DNA of 64,000 nucleotides from Limnothrix sp. FACHB-406 (GTDB taxonomy: Bacteria > Cyanobacteriota > Cyanobacteriia > CACIAM-69d). The DNA lies in NCBI RefSeq assembly GCF_014698235.1, contig NZ_JACJSP010000007.1:62001-126000 (forward strand). Reading direction: 5' to 3'. Both the position numbers and the translations under genes were made by a program. The notes beneath the pieces are model-generated. The model did not search any database. It saw nothing but the letters and a program-made list of their open reading frames with translations, and was not told where the DNA came from. Shown piece by piece: positions 8,628 through 17,482 of this stretch (its first letter is position 1; each line of letters begins with the position of its first letter).

Positions 8628-9203
8628 ATGAAAATTCAGAACTTACGGAAATTGACATTTTTTCCGATCGATTCCCATGCGTCAACAAGGACAACCTTAC
8701 TTGCTAAGACGCAACTGGGGTTCAAAACAGCCAAACGAGCGATCGGGCGATCGATCCTGATATCGATCCTGATGCCATTGCTGATTGCTGGGCTGTGGCT
8801 GACGGGAATTGGGTGCGCACCGGCTTGGGCCGCTCCGGCCGTGGCCTTAAGTCAGCAACCCCCCGTGGAAGTGGCCGTGGAACTGGGAACCACTTCTGGA
8901 GAATTGCGCTTTGTGCCCAATCAATTGACCTTCGAGGCCGGCAAGCGCTACAAACTGCGCCTGAGCAACAACAGCCCCACCAAACACTATTTCACGGCCA
9001 AAGATTTTGCCGATGCCATTTGGTCGCAGAAGGTCGATGCGGGCAACGTGGAGGTGAAGGGCGCGATCCATGAGTTGGAGTTGCGCCCTAACACGGTGGC
9101 CGATTGGGTGTTTGTGCCGGTGCGATCGGGCAAATATACCCTCCGTTGCACCGTGCCTGGCCACCAGGCGGCGGGCATGACCGGCGAAATTTTGATTCAG
9201 TAG
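8628..9203 (+). CDS. secreted cupredoxin (plastocyanin/azurin-like copper protein)
   Basis: A copper-binding beta-sandwich protein for the periplasm or thylakoid lumen. The start is set at the ATG at 8628, preceded by AGGAG (only 1 nt away, so unusually close); a TTG at 8592 is an in-frame alternative. A long N-terminus (about 60 residues) ends in a hydrophobic signal (ILMPLLIAGLWLTGIGC) and a likely cleavage site AWA-AP. The mature domain has the type 1 copper ligands: His in PTKHYF and Cys, His and Met in RCTVPGHQAAGM. It lacks the sequence hallmarks of photosynthetic plastocyanin, so an electron-transfer or copper-handling role is inferred. Confidence 0.85.
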   Translation: MKIQNLRKLTFFPIDSHASTRTTLLAKTQLGFKTAKRAIGRSILISILMPLLIAGLWLTGIGCAPAWAAPAVALSQQPPVEVAVELGTTSGELRFVPNQLTFEAGKRYKLRLSNNSPTKHYFTAKDFADAIWSQKVDAGNVEVKGAIHELELRPNTVADWVFVPVRSGKYTLRCTVPGHQAAGMTGEILIQ

Positions 9204-9380
9204 GGAGCCTTGACCTCCCCGGGGCTTTGACGGGCGATCGCCGCTTGCGGTTGGGCAAGCACCCGGCTGTTACCCAGCCCCGGCCAGAGTCCCCCAGGCT
9301 TGTAAAGTTTTTTGATAAGCTCTAGAGGGACATTGCCTTCCCCACTGTCGCTTCGATCGCTAACACCACCTGCTAACACC

Positions 9381-10223
9381 ATGAACGTTTTTGCCGACCT
9401 GCTGCCCAAGTCCAAGCCTGCCGACTCGCAAACGGGCCCGCGCATTCAAAAAAATCGCCGGGGTATTGAAATCAAATCGAAGCGCGAGATCGAGATCATG
9501 CGGCAGGCTTCGGCGATCGTGGCAACGGTGCTGAAGGAAATTCTGGAGTTGGCAGAACCGGGCATGACCACGGCTGACCTCGATCGCCACGCAGAAAAGC
9601 GAATTCGTGAAATGGGAGCTGTGCCCAGCTTCAAGGGCTATCACGGGTTCCCAGCTTCCATTTGCGCCTCCATTAATAATGAAGTGGTGCATGGAATTCC
9701 CAACTCGAAAAAGACGATCCAAAGTGGTGACCTTGTGAAGGTAGACACGGGAGCCTATTTCAACGGGTTCCATGGCGATTCCTGTGTGACGGTGCGGGTG
9801 GGGCAGGTCTCTCCGGAGGCCGATCGCCTGGCACGAGTTGCTGAAGAAGCCTTGTTTGCCGGAATTCATCAGGTGAAACCCGGTGGAACGCTGCTGGACA
9901 TTGCCGGGGCGATCGAGGACGTGGTGAAGGCCAATGGCTACTCGGTGGTGGAAGATTTCACCGGTCACGGCGTGGGGCGCAACCTGCACGAAGAACCGGC
10001 GGTGTTTAATTTCCGAACCCGTGAGCTGCCGAATGTGCGGCTGCGGGCGGGGATGACCCTGGCGATCGAGCCGATTTTGAATGCGGGTTCCAAGAAAACC
10101 AAAATTTTGAGTGACAAGTGGACGGCCGTAACGGTCGATCGCTCCTGGTCAGCCCAGTGGGAGCATACGGTGCTGGTGACGGAGGATGGCTTTGAGATTT
10201 TGACCGATCGCACCAAGGTTTAG
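9381..10223 (+). CDS. map: methionine aminopeptidase, type I
   Basis: Removes the initiator methionine from nascent proteins. The M24 fold is complete: the metal ligands are in [17 protein letters not shown] (two Asp), [10 protein letters not shown] (His) and the later Glu residues ([15 protein letters not shown]). The ATG at 9381 gives 280 residues; about 25 residues precede the conserved [15 protein letters not shown] segment, somewhat longer than the shortest bacterial forms and common in cyanobacteria. A rho-independent terminator follows. Cyanobacteria often carry several map genes, so this may be one of a set. Confidence 0.96.
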   Translation: MNVFADLLPKSKPADSQTGPRIQKNRRGIEIKSKREIEIMRQASAIVATVLKEILELAEPGMTTADLDRHAEKRIREMGAVPSFKGYHGFPASICASINNEVVHGIPNSKKTIQSGDLVKVDTGAYFNGFHGDSCVTVRVGQVSPEADRLARVAEEALFAGIHQVKPGGTLLDIAGAIEDVVKANGYSVVEDFTGHGVGRNLHEEPAVFNFRTRELPNVRLRAGMTLAIEPILNAGSKKTKILSDKWTAVTVDRSWSAQWEHTVLVTEDGFEILTDRTKV

Positions 10224-10383
10224 CTGCCACCAAGGTTTCAATCGTGGCCGGCTTGGAGCCGGCCGCTGAATCGAGGGCCGGCCTTGACGTTGCAATTTTG
10301 AAGTTTCGGGCTTGAATGCTGGGATTCAGTCTCGGCGACTGCTCAAAAACCGAGCAAAGGTTGGGAAACCCAAGCCCTTAGCC

Positions 10384-10422
10384 AGGCCGATCGATTGCTA
10401 TTCATGGGCAATTGATCGGCCT
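10384..10422 (+). terminator. rho-independent terminator downstream of map
   Basis: AGGCCGATC (10384-10392) pairs with GATCGGCCT (10414-10422), and the stem is extended inside by ATTGC/GGCAAT. It is followed by TCTTTATGTTTT. A GGCCGGC/GCCGGCC hairpin without a T-run lies closer to map at 10246-10264. Confidence 0.75.
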
Positions 10423-10484
10423 CTTTATGTTTTCTAGTGCATGAGCGGGCGATCGTGATTACTCAGGCCTTGAGGCCCATTCCG

Positions 10485-11417
10485 CTAGCCAATCAGGGCA
10501 GCCCAAGCCTGCGGCCCCACAATGCCATCCACCGTCAGGCGGTTTTGGGTTTGGAAACGGCGCACCGCATCCAGAGTTCCGGGGCCATAGATGCCATCGA
10601 TCGCCACGCCCACCCGAAATTGCAAGTAGCGCACAGCGGGGCCGGAGGTTTGGTTGGGCCGCAAAATCGGCTTGGCCAAAATTTGCCGAATGTTCACCCA
10701 GGTGCGATCGCCCGCCACCCCATCCGTCACCAAACCCAAAATCGCCTGCAATCGTTGGGTGGCCGATGTGGTGGACGGGCCAATGAACCCATCTTCGGCT
10801 AGGCGCTGGTTGTTGCGATCCAAAATTCGGAGCCGGTTCAAGGTGCGCTGCAATTCCAAAACCTGGGCACTGGACTGCACCGGGGTTGGGGTTGGCTCCG
10901 GCTTGGGTAATTGTCCCGTTAACCCCTTCACGATCGCGTTAGCCATCTTTTCGGGATCAAACAAATCCATGTCCCGACGGGAATCGCAAAAACAGCATTC
11001 CACCAAGATGGCCGGCGCAGACGTGTTGCGAATCACGTATAAATGTGCGCCATTTTTGACCCCACGGCTGTTGAACCCCAGGGCCACAATTTCGCGCAGC
11101 ACGGGAGCCGCCAACCGTTCACCTGTGGCACTGGCCGCAAAAACTTCCGTACCACTCACCACCGTGTTGAAGGAGTTGAAGTGAATCGACACAAACGCAT
11201 CAACCCGGTTGAGATTTGCCACATTACAGCGCTGCCAAAGGGAGTTGGTGACGCTGGAGGCGCTACGGGGGGTGCAATTCACCACCGTATGCCCCAAGGC
11301 CCGCAACTTGTTGATTACCCTTGTGCCAACGGCCATGGTCAGCTCGTCTTCAAACCGGATGCCGCGTGCCCCCGTGTCGGGAGGGGCGTTGTGGCCAATG
11401 TCGATTCCGTACTTCAT
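10485..11417 (-). CDS. N-acetylmuramoyl-L-alanine amidase with two peptidoglycan-binding domains
   Basis: Cleaves the amide bond between muramic acid and the stem peptide. The ATG at 11417 is chosen because Amidase_3 begins at once (YGIDIGHN, zinc His9). Further ligands are the Glu in RFEDELTM, the His in FVSIHFNSFN and the catalytic Glu in AILVECCFCDS. Residues 180-310 hold two PG-binding repeats (AEDGFIGPSTTSATQRLQ and AIDGIYGPGTLDAVRRFQ, then VDGIVGPQAWAAL). No signal peptide is visible in this 310-residue form, which is odd for a wall enzyme; the frame is open to 11624, but the upstream residues do not look like a signal either. Confidence 0.9.
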   Translation of the reverse strand: MKYGIDIGHNAPPDTGARGIRFEDELTMAVGTRVINKLRALGHTVVNCTPRSASSVTNSLWQRCNVANLNRVDAFVSIHFNSFNTVVSGTEVFAASATGERLAAPVLREIVALGFNSRGVKNGAHLYVIRNTSAPAILVECCFCDSRRDMDLFDPEKMANAIVKGLTGQLPKPEPTPTPVQSSAQVLELQRTLNRLRILDRNNQRLAEDGFIGPSTTSATQRLQAILGLVTDGVAGDRTWVNIRQILAKPILRPNQTSGPAVRYLQFRVGVAIDGIYGPGTLDAVRRFQTQNRLTVDGIVGPQAWAALIG

Positions 11418-11729
11418 GGTTGGGTCAATGCCTCGCTGAGTCCCGGGGAAGCTGATTGGGAAATGGTCGCAACGGCTCGATCGACTCGATCCGAGTCCAG
11501 ATCCAAACCCAGAATCCATCCAGTCCCGATTGATCCTGACCGATCCCGATCCATTCCGATCGATCCAAGGCCGAGCGCCGCAAGTCCCGCCCCCATTTAA
11601 GCGCAGGGCCGGAAGATTGCCCAAGCGCCTGAGACCACTGGTGCAAGTTGATGAACCGTTGATGAGTGGTAAGGGCTGAGGGATTGGCTCGATCGCGCAT
11701 TGGAGCCGCCGCCCGATCGCCCCCTATGC
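11418..11729. other. intergenic region rich in GATCC/GATCG words
   Basis: Bases 11475-11570 contain about a dozen irregularly spaced GATC and ATCC words (for example GATCCGAGTCCAGATCC). No gene, terminator or promoter could be supported. Confidence 0.45.
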
Positions 11730-12668
11730 TTAATCGCCCGTCAATGTCTTCAGGCTTTCGAGGGTGGACAAAATATTGCGCGGATCCATGAACATCACCT
11801 TGCTGCTGTTGCTGCTGCCGATCGCTTGGCCCGTCGCCAAATAGCTTTGGGCGATCAGAAATTGCAGGGCCTCCGCTGCCTTGGGATCTTGCTGAAGTGA
11901 CTGGGCCACAATTTTCAGGGCCTGCGCCGTGGCCTGGGCTTGCAGCACCTGCCGCTCTTGGTCAGCCCGGGCCTTCAGCACGATCGCCTGACGTTCCCCC
12001 TCCGCCGCCAAAATCGCCGCCTTTTGCCGAGCTTCCGCCTCCAGCACTTGGGCCTCCGCTTGGCCGCGGGCGGAGTTCACCGCCGATTCTCGCTCCCCTT
12101 CCGAGGTGAGAATGGCCGCCCGTTTGCGCCGCTCGGCGGACATTTGCAACTCCATCGATTCCTGCACGGCCTTGGAGGGAATGATGTCGCGTAGTTCCAC
12201 CCGGGTTACCTTCACACCCCAAGGATCCGTGGCGATGTCCAGATCCTGAAGCAGAACTTCGTTAACCCGTTCCCGGGCGGTGAAGGTTTCATCCAGTTCC
12301 AACTTGCCCATTTCCGATCGAATTTGGGTCAACACCAAATTCGTCATGGCCATTTGCAGATTTTCAACCTTATAAAAGGATTTCTCGAGATCCACCACTC
12401 GCCAATAGACCACGGCATCGGCCGTAATGCTCACGTTGTCCCTGGTGATGCATTGCTGGGGCGGAATATCAATCACCCGTTCCCGCAAGGTTTGCCGATA
12501 GGCCACACGCTCCAGCACGGGAATCACGTAGTTAATGCCCGGTTCCAGGCGTTTTCCCTTGTATTTTCCCAACTGCTCCACCAAGGCTTCATCACCCTGG
12601 TTGATGATTTTGATGCCCGAGAGGGCTGTGCCGCCCAGGGCGAGGGCAAGGATCAGGAAAGTGCTCAT
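11730..12668 (-). CDS. SPFH/band 7 membrane protein (stomatin/QmcA-like)
   Basis: A 312-residue membrane-scaffold protein. It has one N-terminal membrane helix ([20 protein letters not shown]), a band 7 domain (residues 20-190, including [20 protein letters not shown]) and a long Ala/Glu/Arg/Gln coiled coil (200-275). The start codon at 12668 shares one base with the stop of the NfeD gene (TAATG), which means translational coupling. SPFH-NfeD pairs are a classic arrangement; they organise ordered membrane patches and have been linked to membrane protein quality control. Confidence 0.93.
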   Translation of the reverse strand: MSTFLILALALGGTALSGIKIINQGDEALVEQLGKYKGKRLEPGINYVIPVLERVAYRQTLRERVIDIPPQQCITRDNVSITADAVVYWRVVDLEKSFYKVENLQMAMTNLVLTQIRSEMGKLELDETFTARERVNEVLLQDLDIATDPWGVKVTRVELRDIIPSKAVQESMELQMSAERRKRAAILTSEGERESAVNSARGQAEAQVLEAEARQKAAILAAEGERQAIVLKARADQERQVLQAQATAQALKIVAQSLQQDPKAAEALQFLIAQSYLATGQAIGSSNSSKVMFMDPRNILSTLESLKTLTGD

Positions 12669-13111
12669 TATGCCTCTGGTTCTAGGTTGTCTGGCCAATG
12701 CTCGATCGGTAGCACCCACAGGGTTGTCCCCTGGCGGCCAACGATATACACAGGGGTTTGCGGGGCGATCGCCTGGCTGGTGTCTTGGCAACGGGCGGCC
12801 CAGGATTGTCCTTCATAGAGGACGCGGCCGGGTTGGCCGGGGGCGATCGCGGTGAGGGTTTGCCCCTCGATCGCGTCCCAATGTTGCTTCGGGGCGGGGC
12901 GATCGAGCCATTGCCGGGCCGCCCGAATCATCACCACCGACAACCCCAACCACAGCCCCACTTGCAGGGGCGCACTGGGCAACACTACCGACACCAGAGC
13001 CACCACCAGCGCACTGACTCCCATCACCGCCGCCACAAAGGCCGTGGGCACAAACAGTTCTGCTAAACACAACCCTGCACCGAGCAGGATCCAAAGGGTG
13101 GTTAAGGACAT
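12668..13111 (-). CDS. NfeD-family membrane protein
   Basis: A short NfeD of 147 residues without the serine-protease domain of long forms. Helices ([53 protein letters not shown]) are followed by a C-terminal OB-fold domain ([18 protein letters not shown] to [17 protein letters not shown]). The ATG at 13111 is preferred over the upstream end of the open frame (13207) because it places the first helix at the N-terminus. It is translationally coupled to the SPFH gene downstream, its usual partner. Confidence 0.9.
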   Translation of the reverse strand: MSLTTLWILLGAGLCLAELFVPTAFVAAVMGVSALVVALVSVVLPSAPLQVGLWLGLSVVMIRAARQWLDRPAPKQHWDAIEGQTLTAIAPGQPGRVLYEGQSWAARCQDTSQAIAPQTPVYIVGRQGTTLWVLPIEHWPDNLEPEA

Positions 13112-13301
13112 AGGAACCGGCTGTTCAGAAGGGAGGGGTGGCAAGAGCCGACCGGTCTGAGGCCATTCTAGCTTTCGGGTTTTGGGCTGTCCTGTTAATG
13201 AAGTCATCCAGGTGATTCATCAATTGGGATCCGTGGATCGGCGGGATCCGGAAGATTCCAGGGATACAATCGAGCGGTATCCGCTACTGTGCTTGCCAGC
13301 A

Positions 13302-15296
13302 ATGAACGGACTTGAGCCGCCCATCTACTGCGTAAATCCAAGTTGTGCCCAACCTCGCAATGCGATCGGGCGGGAGCGCTGTAGCGAGTGCCAAACACCG
13401 CTGCTCTATCGCTACCTGTGGGCCGTGGGAGAAGTGGCGGCAGCGATTCCGGTGGGCAACATGGTGGCCGGGCGCTATTACGTGCAAGCACCGTCCGTGT
13501 GGCTGGAGACGGAACCGGCCCGATCGCCCGATGTGCCGCCCCAACTGCCCGATCGATCCCTGCCCTATCTGCGGCTCCATCGCTGGGCCCGCCACTTGCC
13601 TCAGTTTTATGGTCTTTGCTTAATGGGTGATCAGTCACCCGATACGATCCTGCTGGAAAACGCTCCCCTGAACGACCAGGGGCAACCTTACCCGAGCATT
13701 AATGAGGCTTGGGGTGGGGCCCGGAATCTGCGGCGGCTCCACTGGTTGCGGCAACTGTTAGACCTATGGCCCGCCCTGGCAGCGGAAGGGGTGACAGCCA
13801 GCCTGCTTTCGTTGCAAAACGTGCGGATTCAGGGGGGGCGTTTGTGGCTACGGGAGTTGATGGCCGATGAGGCCGATCGGGAAGGGAATTTTCGGCGGCT
13901 GGGGGATTTGTGGTTTGCTTGGCTTACCGGTTGGTTGCCGCAGGTCTCGACGGAAAATGATGCCCTGCTGGGGGTTCGGCTTCAGGACTGGTGTACCCAA
14001 ATTCGCCAAGGCGCGTTGAATCCGGCCGGAGCGGCCACCCTGCTCGATCGCCTGATCCAAGAAACCCAAGCCCAATACGATTTGACGGTGATCGCAGCGG
14101 GCCTCACGGATCCGGGTCGCCAGCGATCGAACAACGAGGACACCTGCTATCCCGACACCTTTTCGCCCTTGCCGCCCGTGGGGGCGATCGATCCCGGCGT
14201 GGCGATTGTTTGCGATGGGTTGGGTGGGCGCGAACGGGGCGAAGTGGCCAGCCAAATGGCCATGCAGTCGTTGCAATTGCAGGCCCAAGCTTTGATTTCC
14301 GAGGCGATTACAAGTGGCGAATCGATCGAAGCCCCGATCGCCACGGAACAGATTCGGGCCATGCTGCGGGTGGCCAACAATCTGATTGCCACCCAAAACG
14401 ACAGCCAAGGCCGGGAAGCCCGCCAGCGGATGGCCACCACCGCCGCCCTGGCGATCGCCCTGCCCCAACCCCTGCGGCCCCCCTTCGTGGAGCAAACCAC
14501 CATTGCCCGCGATCTCTACATTGCTCACGTGGGCGACTGCCGAGCCTATTGGATTTCCATGGGCGGCTGCATTCCCTTGACGGTGGATGACGACCTGGCG
14601 GGCCGCGAAGCAGAAACCGGTTTCCGTTCCTATCGCGAAGCCCTAAACCAACCCAATGGCAGCGCGATCGCCCAGGCCTTGGGAGCGAAGGAAGCGGACA
14701 ATCTGCAACCCCATGTTCAGCGCTGGATTGTGGATGAGGATGGGCTGCTGTTGCTTTGTTCCGATGGGTTCAGCGATCAGGGTTGGGTGGAACAAAGCTG
14801 GCGGGAATATGGATTGGGAATTGTGACCGGCACGCGATCGCTCAACGAAACCCTCAAGGCCTGGGTGGCCGCCGCCGTCGCCACCAATGGCAGCGACAAC
14901 ACCACCGCTGTGGCCCTGCTTTGTCGTCTCAGTCCCCTGAACGTGGGCATTCCCGATCCCTGGACGGCGGCCCCCGAAGCCGTGGCCTTGGCTCCGGCCA
15001 CCTGGGAATCGGAAATGTCCGAAGCGTCCCAAGCCCTGTTGCAAACCACCAGCCGTCCGCCCCGTTCCCAGCGTCGCCGCCGATCGCACCCGGGCCTGAG
15101 CAAACCCCAGTGGATAGGGCTGGGCGCGATCGCCTTGGTCATTTTGGGGGCGATCGCCCTGGCCCTCACCCTGCGTCCCTCCGGGGGCGATCGACCCGAT
15201 CCCGACCGTACGCCCTCCGCACCCACCCGCTCCACACAGCCGGGCACGCCTGCGCCCAACACCACCACCGAAGAACTCCCCGTTCCCGGCCCTTAG
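13302..15296 (+). CDS. PP2C-family Ser/Thr phosphatase with zinc-ribbon N-terminus and C-terminal membrane anchor
   Basis: A 664-residue multidomain regulator. Residues 8-32 form a zinc ribbon (CVNPSC, then CSEC). Residues 35-240 resemble a degenerate kinase-like module without catalytic motifs. Residues 260-560 are a PP2C domain with its metal Asp residues (DPGRQRSNNEDT, IVCDGLGGRERGE, VGDCRAYW, LLCSDGFSDQG, NGSDNTTAVAL). One membrane helix (IGLGAIALVILGAIALALTL) and a Pro/Thr-rich tail follow. The ATG at 13302 puts the ribbon at the start. It diverges from the NfeD-SPFH pair. The substrate kinase is unknown. Confidence 0.88.
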   Translation: MNGLEPPIYCVNPSCAQPRNAIGRERCSECQTPLLYRYLWAVGEVAAAIPVGNMVAGRYYVQAPSVWLETEPARSPDVPPQLPDRSLPYLRLHRWARHLPQFYGLCLMGDQSPDTILLENAPLNDQGQPYPSINEAWGGARNLRRLHWLRQLLDLWPALAAEGVTASLLSLQNVRIQGGRLWLRELMADEADREGNFRRLGDLWFAWLTGWLPQVSTENDALLGVRLQDWCTQIRQGALNPAGAATLLDRLIQETQAQYDLTVIAAGLTDPGRQRSNNEDTCYPDTFSPLPPVGAIDPGVAIVCDGLGGRERGEVASQMAMQSLQLQAQALISEAITSGESIEAPIATEQIRAMLRVANNLIATQNDSQGREARQRMATTAALAIALPQPLRPPFVEQTTIARDLYIAHVGDCRAYWISMGGCIPLTVDDDLAGREAETGFRSYREALNQPNGSAIAQALGAKEADNLQPHVQRWIVDEDGLLLLCSDGFSDQGWVEQSWREYGLGIVTGTRSLNETLKAWVAAAVATNGSDNTTAVALLCRLSPLNVGIPDPWTAAPEAVALAPATWESEMSEASQALLQTTSRPPRSQRRRRSHPGLSKPQWIGLGAIALVILGAIALALTLRPSGGDRPDPDRTPSAPTRSTQPGTPAPNTTTEELPVPGP

Positions 15297-15304
15297 CCCG
15301 TGAA

Positions 15305-15350
15305 TTTTTTGATGGCTAGTTTTTTGATGGCCATTTTTTTTGATGGCCAG
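15305..15350. repeat. three T-rich tandem units (15, 15 and 16 bp)
   Basis: TTTTTTGATGGCTAG, TTTTTTGATGGCCAT and a 16-bp variant follow directly after the phosphatase stop codon. The inner GGCCAT/ATGGCC pair could fold, so the array may also act as a terminator. Confidence 0.7.
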
Positions 15351-15514
15351 TTATTGATCTCTTAATCACCCGTTTCCGCTGCGGTTTGTGTGGGAAAATC
15401 CAGAATCACGACCAAAATCGCGACTGGAACCGAACGCCACGTAGGTAATCCTGCGTTCTGGGCATTCCAGATCGTGCTCAACCACCCAAGTTTATTAGCG
15501 AGCTGTCAGAGGTT

Positions 15515-15742
15515 ATGAAAGTCGGCGATCGCGTGCGTGTCAGCACCACCGTAGAGGTCTACCACTACCCGGAGCATCGGGGCAAACCCTACAACTTGGA
15601 AGGCAAGGAAGGGGAAATCATTGCGATCGTCACCGAGCACCAGGGCCGCCCCGTCAGCGCCAACTTTCCTTTTCTGGTGCAATTTGAAGGGAAGTTTCGC
15701 GGCCATTTTCGGGATGGTGAATTAACGATCGTGGAATCGTAA
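15515..15742 (+). CDS. ftrV: ferredoxin-thioredoxin reductase, variable (alpha) chain
   Basis: A 75-residue SH3-like beta-barrel subunit that stabilises the catalytic chain FtrC, which uses reduced ferredoxin to reduce thioredoxin in the light. The family core is clear: MKVGDRVRVSTTVEVYHYPE, then GKEGEIIAI, PFLVQFEGKFRGHFRDGEL. The length matches the short cyanobacterial form without an N-terminal extension. AGAGG lies just upstream of the ATG. FtrC is not in this window. Confidence 0.93.
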   Translation: MKVGDRVRVSTTVEVYHYPEHRGKPYNLEGKEGEIIAIVTEHQGRPVSANFPFLVQFEGKFRGHFRDGELTIVES

Positions 15743-16200
15743 TTGCGCAACCAGCAACCTGAGCCGATCGTCACCTCGAAATTGCCGATCATTTCGCGAT
15801 CAGGGGCAAGGAGCTTAGGGGATATCGCCTTTTCCATATTTCCATCGCCGTAGGGGTTGGGTCTCCCAACCCTAACCCGGGCGATCGCTACAACCCCATC
15901 CACCCCTGGGAACACCCAAGGATCGCGGGGGCTGGGCGGGGGCTGGGCGGGGACTGGGCGGGGACTGGGCGGGGAGACCCCGCCCCTACGACTGATCGGT
16001 TGGGAGGATGAGATCGTCAGGGTTTTGGGCGATTTGACGACAGGCCCTAAGCCCCTTGTCTCTGGTAGCTTGGACAAATGGTTTGGATCCAATAGTTGGG
16101 ATCAGTAATTAGATTTGATTTTTTTGGGAAAGGTCGCCACACTGAAGGCAATATTTCTTGATTTCTTGCCCCCAGCTTCAATTGGGCGATCGAGCAACCC
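15743..16200. other. intergenic region with GC-rich repeats
   Basis: It contains the tandem repeat and hairpin at 15928-15985 and a half-copy of the dispersed CAAGGGGCTTAAGCCCCTTG palindrome at 16041-16058. No protein-coding frame could be supported. Confidence 0.55.
15928..15985. repeat. 11-bp GC-rich tandem repeat ending in a perfect hairpin
   Basis: Four copies of a GGGG(A/C)CTGGGC-like unit run into GGGCGGGG-AGA-CCCCGCCC (15967-15985), an 8-bp perfect stem followed by TACG. Hairpins of the form GGGGCGGGG...CCCCGCCCCTAC are, from general knowledge, common dispersed elements in cyanobacteria. Confidence 0.7.
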
Positions 16201-16497
16201 ATGAAACCTTCCCTTTTTGCCCACCAGCCGATTACCAACCCCCTGGAAGCCAAGTCCTGTCAAGAGCTGACCGATTTAGAACTGGCGCAGGTGCTCGCAT
16301 CGCGTTTGGCGCTGGGCAACGGGGATTGGCATCGACAAAAGGGCAATCGATCGATCCGGGCCCGGGAACAGGCGGCGGCGGCCTTGGTGGCCCTGTTGCG
16401 CGACCAACCCCAAATGGCCCTAGAGCATTTGCAGCAGGCGGCGGGATGGCTCGATCGCACCGTGAGCGCCCCGCCCTGCCCGGATCATGGCCGCTAA
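16201..16497 (+). CDS. small conserved cyanobacterial protein, unknown function (possibly DUF6439)
   Basis: A 98-residue acidic-basic helical protein. The segment ELTDLELAQVLASRLALGNG then DWHRQKGN, REQAAAALVALLRDQPQMAL and GWLDRTVSAPPCPDHGR looks like a small family I recall from cyanobacteria, possibly DUF6439; that name is from memory. There is no signal peptide or membrane helix. Its stop codon overlaps by 4 bp the stop of the convergent anti-sigma-like gene (CTAA, 16494-16497). The function is unknown. Confidence 0.75.
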   Translation: MKPSLFAHQPITNPLEAKSCQELTDLELAQVLASRLALGNGDWHRQKGNRSIRAREQAAAALVALLRDQPQMALEHLQQAAGWLDRTVSAPPCPDHGR

Positions 16498-17063
16498 CGC
16501 ACTAGCGCCACATAGCGTTCTCGCAAACTGGCCCGCAAACCTTGGGCCGCTTGGGCCAAGCGCTGCCGTTTCGAGACCCGGATCGGATCCGTTTCCTTGT
16601 ACAGATGCAACACGCGGCCGCCTTCTTGCCACTCCACCCGATCGAACACTTGATGCAGGATGAACAAACCGCGGCCGCATTCCCCCTCGTTACCCGGCAG
16701 CAGGTCTTCCACCGCATCCAAATCCATGGTCACATCATCCAGATCCGCATCCATGGCCACAGGTGGCAACGGCGGCGCATGGCAACAACAAGGGGGCTTA
16801 AATCCTCCCCCCCGATCGGCAATCATCCACCAGTAGCGGTGGCTGCGAGCAGAAAAGTGAACACACACTCGTTTTCCCGGATCAAGGCCATTACCATGCT
16901 TCACCGCATTGACCAAAGCCTCCTGTAACCCAAGGCGCACTTCAAAGCGCCAAGGCTCCGGGACATCTTCCACTAACAAATCCAGAACAGGGCACAAATG
17001 CAGCGTTGAAGGGAAACTCAGCTTGCGCCACTGATGTTTTTCTTGGCGAACTGTGGGGGCCAT
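16494..17063 (-). CDS. RsbW-like ATP-binding protein (anti-sigma factor/serine kinase type)
   Basis: A single GHKL ATPase domain of the HATPase_c_2 type, 189 residues from the ATG at 17063. The N box is LGLQEALVNAVKHGNG, the G1 box is MIADRGGGFKPP and the G2 region is EGECGRGLFILHQVFDRVEW. Between G1 and G2 lies an unusual insert with a Cys/His/Pro cluster (CCCHAPPLPP) and an acidic patch (DADLDDVTMDLDAVEDL). Family members phosphorylate anti-anti-sigma factors and hold sigma factors; the partner here is unknown. Confidence 0.85.
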   Translation of the reverse strand: MAPTVRQEKHQWRKLSFPSTLHLCPVLDLLVEDVPEPWRFEVRLGLQEALVNAVKHGNGLDPGKRVCVHFSARSHRYWWMIADRGGGFKPPCCCHAPPLPPVAMDADLDDVTMDLDAVEDLLPGNEGECGRGLFILHQVFDRVEWQEGGRVLHLYKETDPIRVSKRQRLAQAAQGLRASLRERYVALVR

Positions 17064-17346
17064 CACAACTGGAGACAGAGCATTTGGACGACCAGAAATA
17101 CCGAGCGGAACTGAGGCAGGGACAGCCAATTAGCCCAAGAAAGTTAAGGGATTGGGCAATGCTGACCGGAGGGCCAAAGCACCGAACGATCGCACCCTCG
17201 ATGGACGAATCGAGCGATGGAAGTTAGGAATTTTTACTGAACCGTTCAATTTCCATTGTATCCAAAGGGGTTGAAAAGTCTAGGCGACCCCATGTCCCGG
17301 AACGGGCGATCGCCCTCTGCCTAAGGATCTCAGGAAACTGAGCCAT

Positions 17347-17390
17347 GCAAAAGCGGCGGCCCTCTTCATGAAGATTAACCGCCGCTTTGC
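17347..17390 (-). terminator. rho-independent terminator downstream of moeB
   Basis: Reading leftwards, GCAAAGCGGCGG pairs with CCGCCGCTTTTGC (one bulged T) around a 19-nt loop, and the second arm contains TTTT. It lies about 95 bp past the moeB stop. Confidence 0.65.
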
Positions 17391-17434
17391 ACCAACCAGA
17401 TTTTCACCAACCAGATCTGCGCCAACCAGATTCG
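17390..17434 (-). repeat. three 15-bp tandem units encoding pentapeptide-like repeats
   Basis: On the plus strand the units begin at 17390, 17405 and 17420, with consensus C(A/G)CCAACCAGAT plus three bases. Read leftwards in one frame they give ANLVG-ADLVG-ENLVG-A, which is exactly the pentapeptide-repeat pattern. The surrounding frame (17280-17522) has no proper start or further repeats and overlaps moeB, so this may be a scrap of a decayed pentapeptide-repeat gene. Confidence 0.45.
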
Positions 17435-17482
17435 CGCAAATCAGTGGGATTACAAGCTGGGATTTTGAGCTGGGATCAAGAA

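Noticed and set aside
10246-10264. GGCCGGC/GCCGGCC hairpin as the map terminator
   Set aside because: No T-run follows; the hairpin at 10384 with a T-rich tail is the better terminator.
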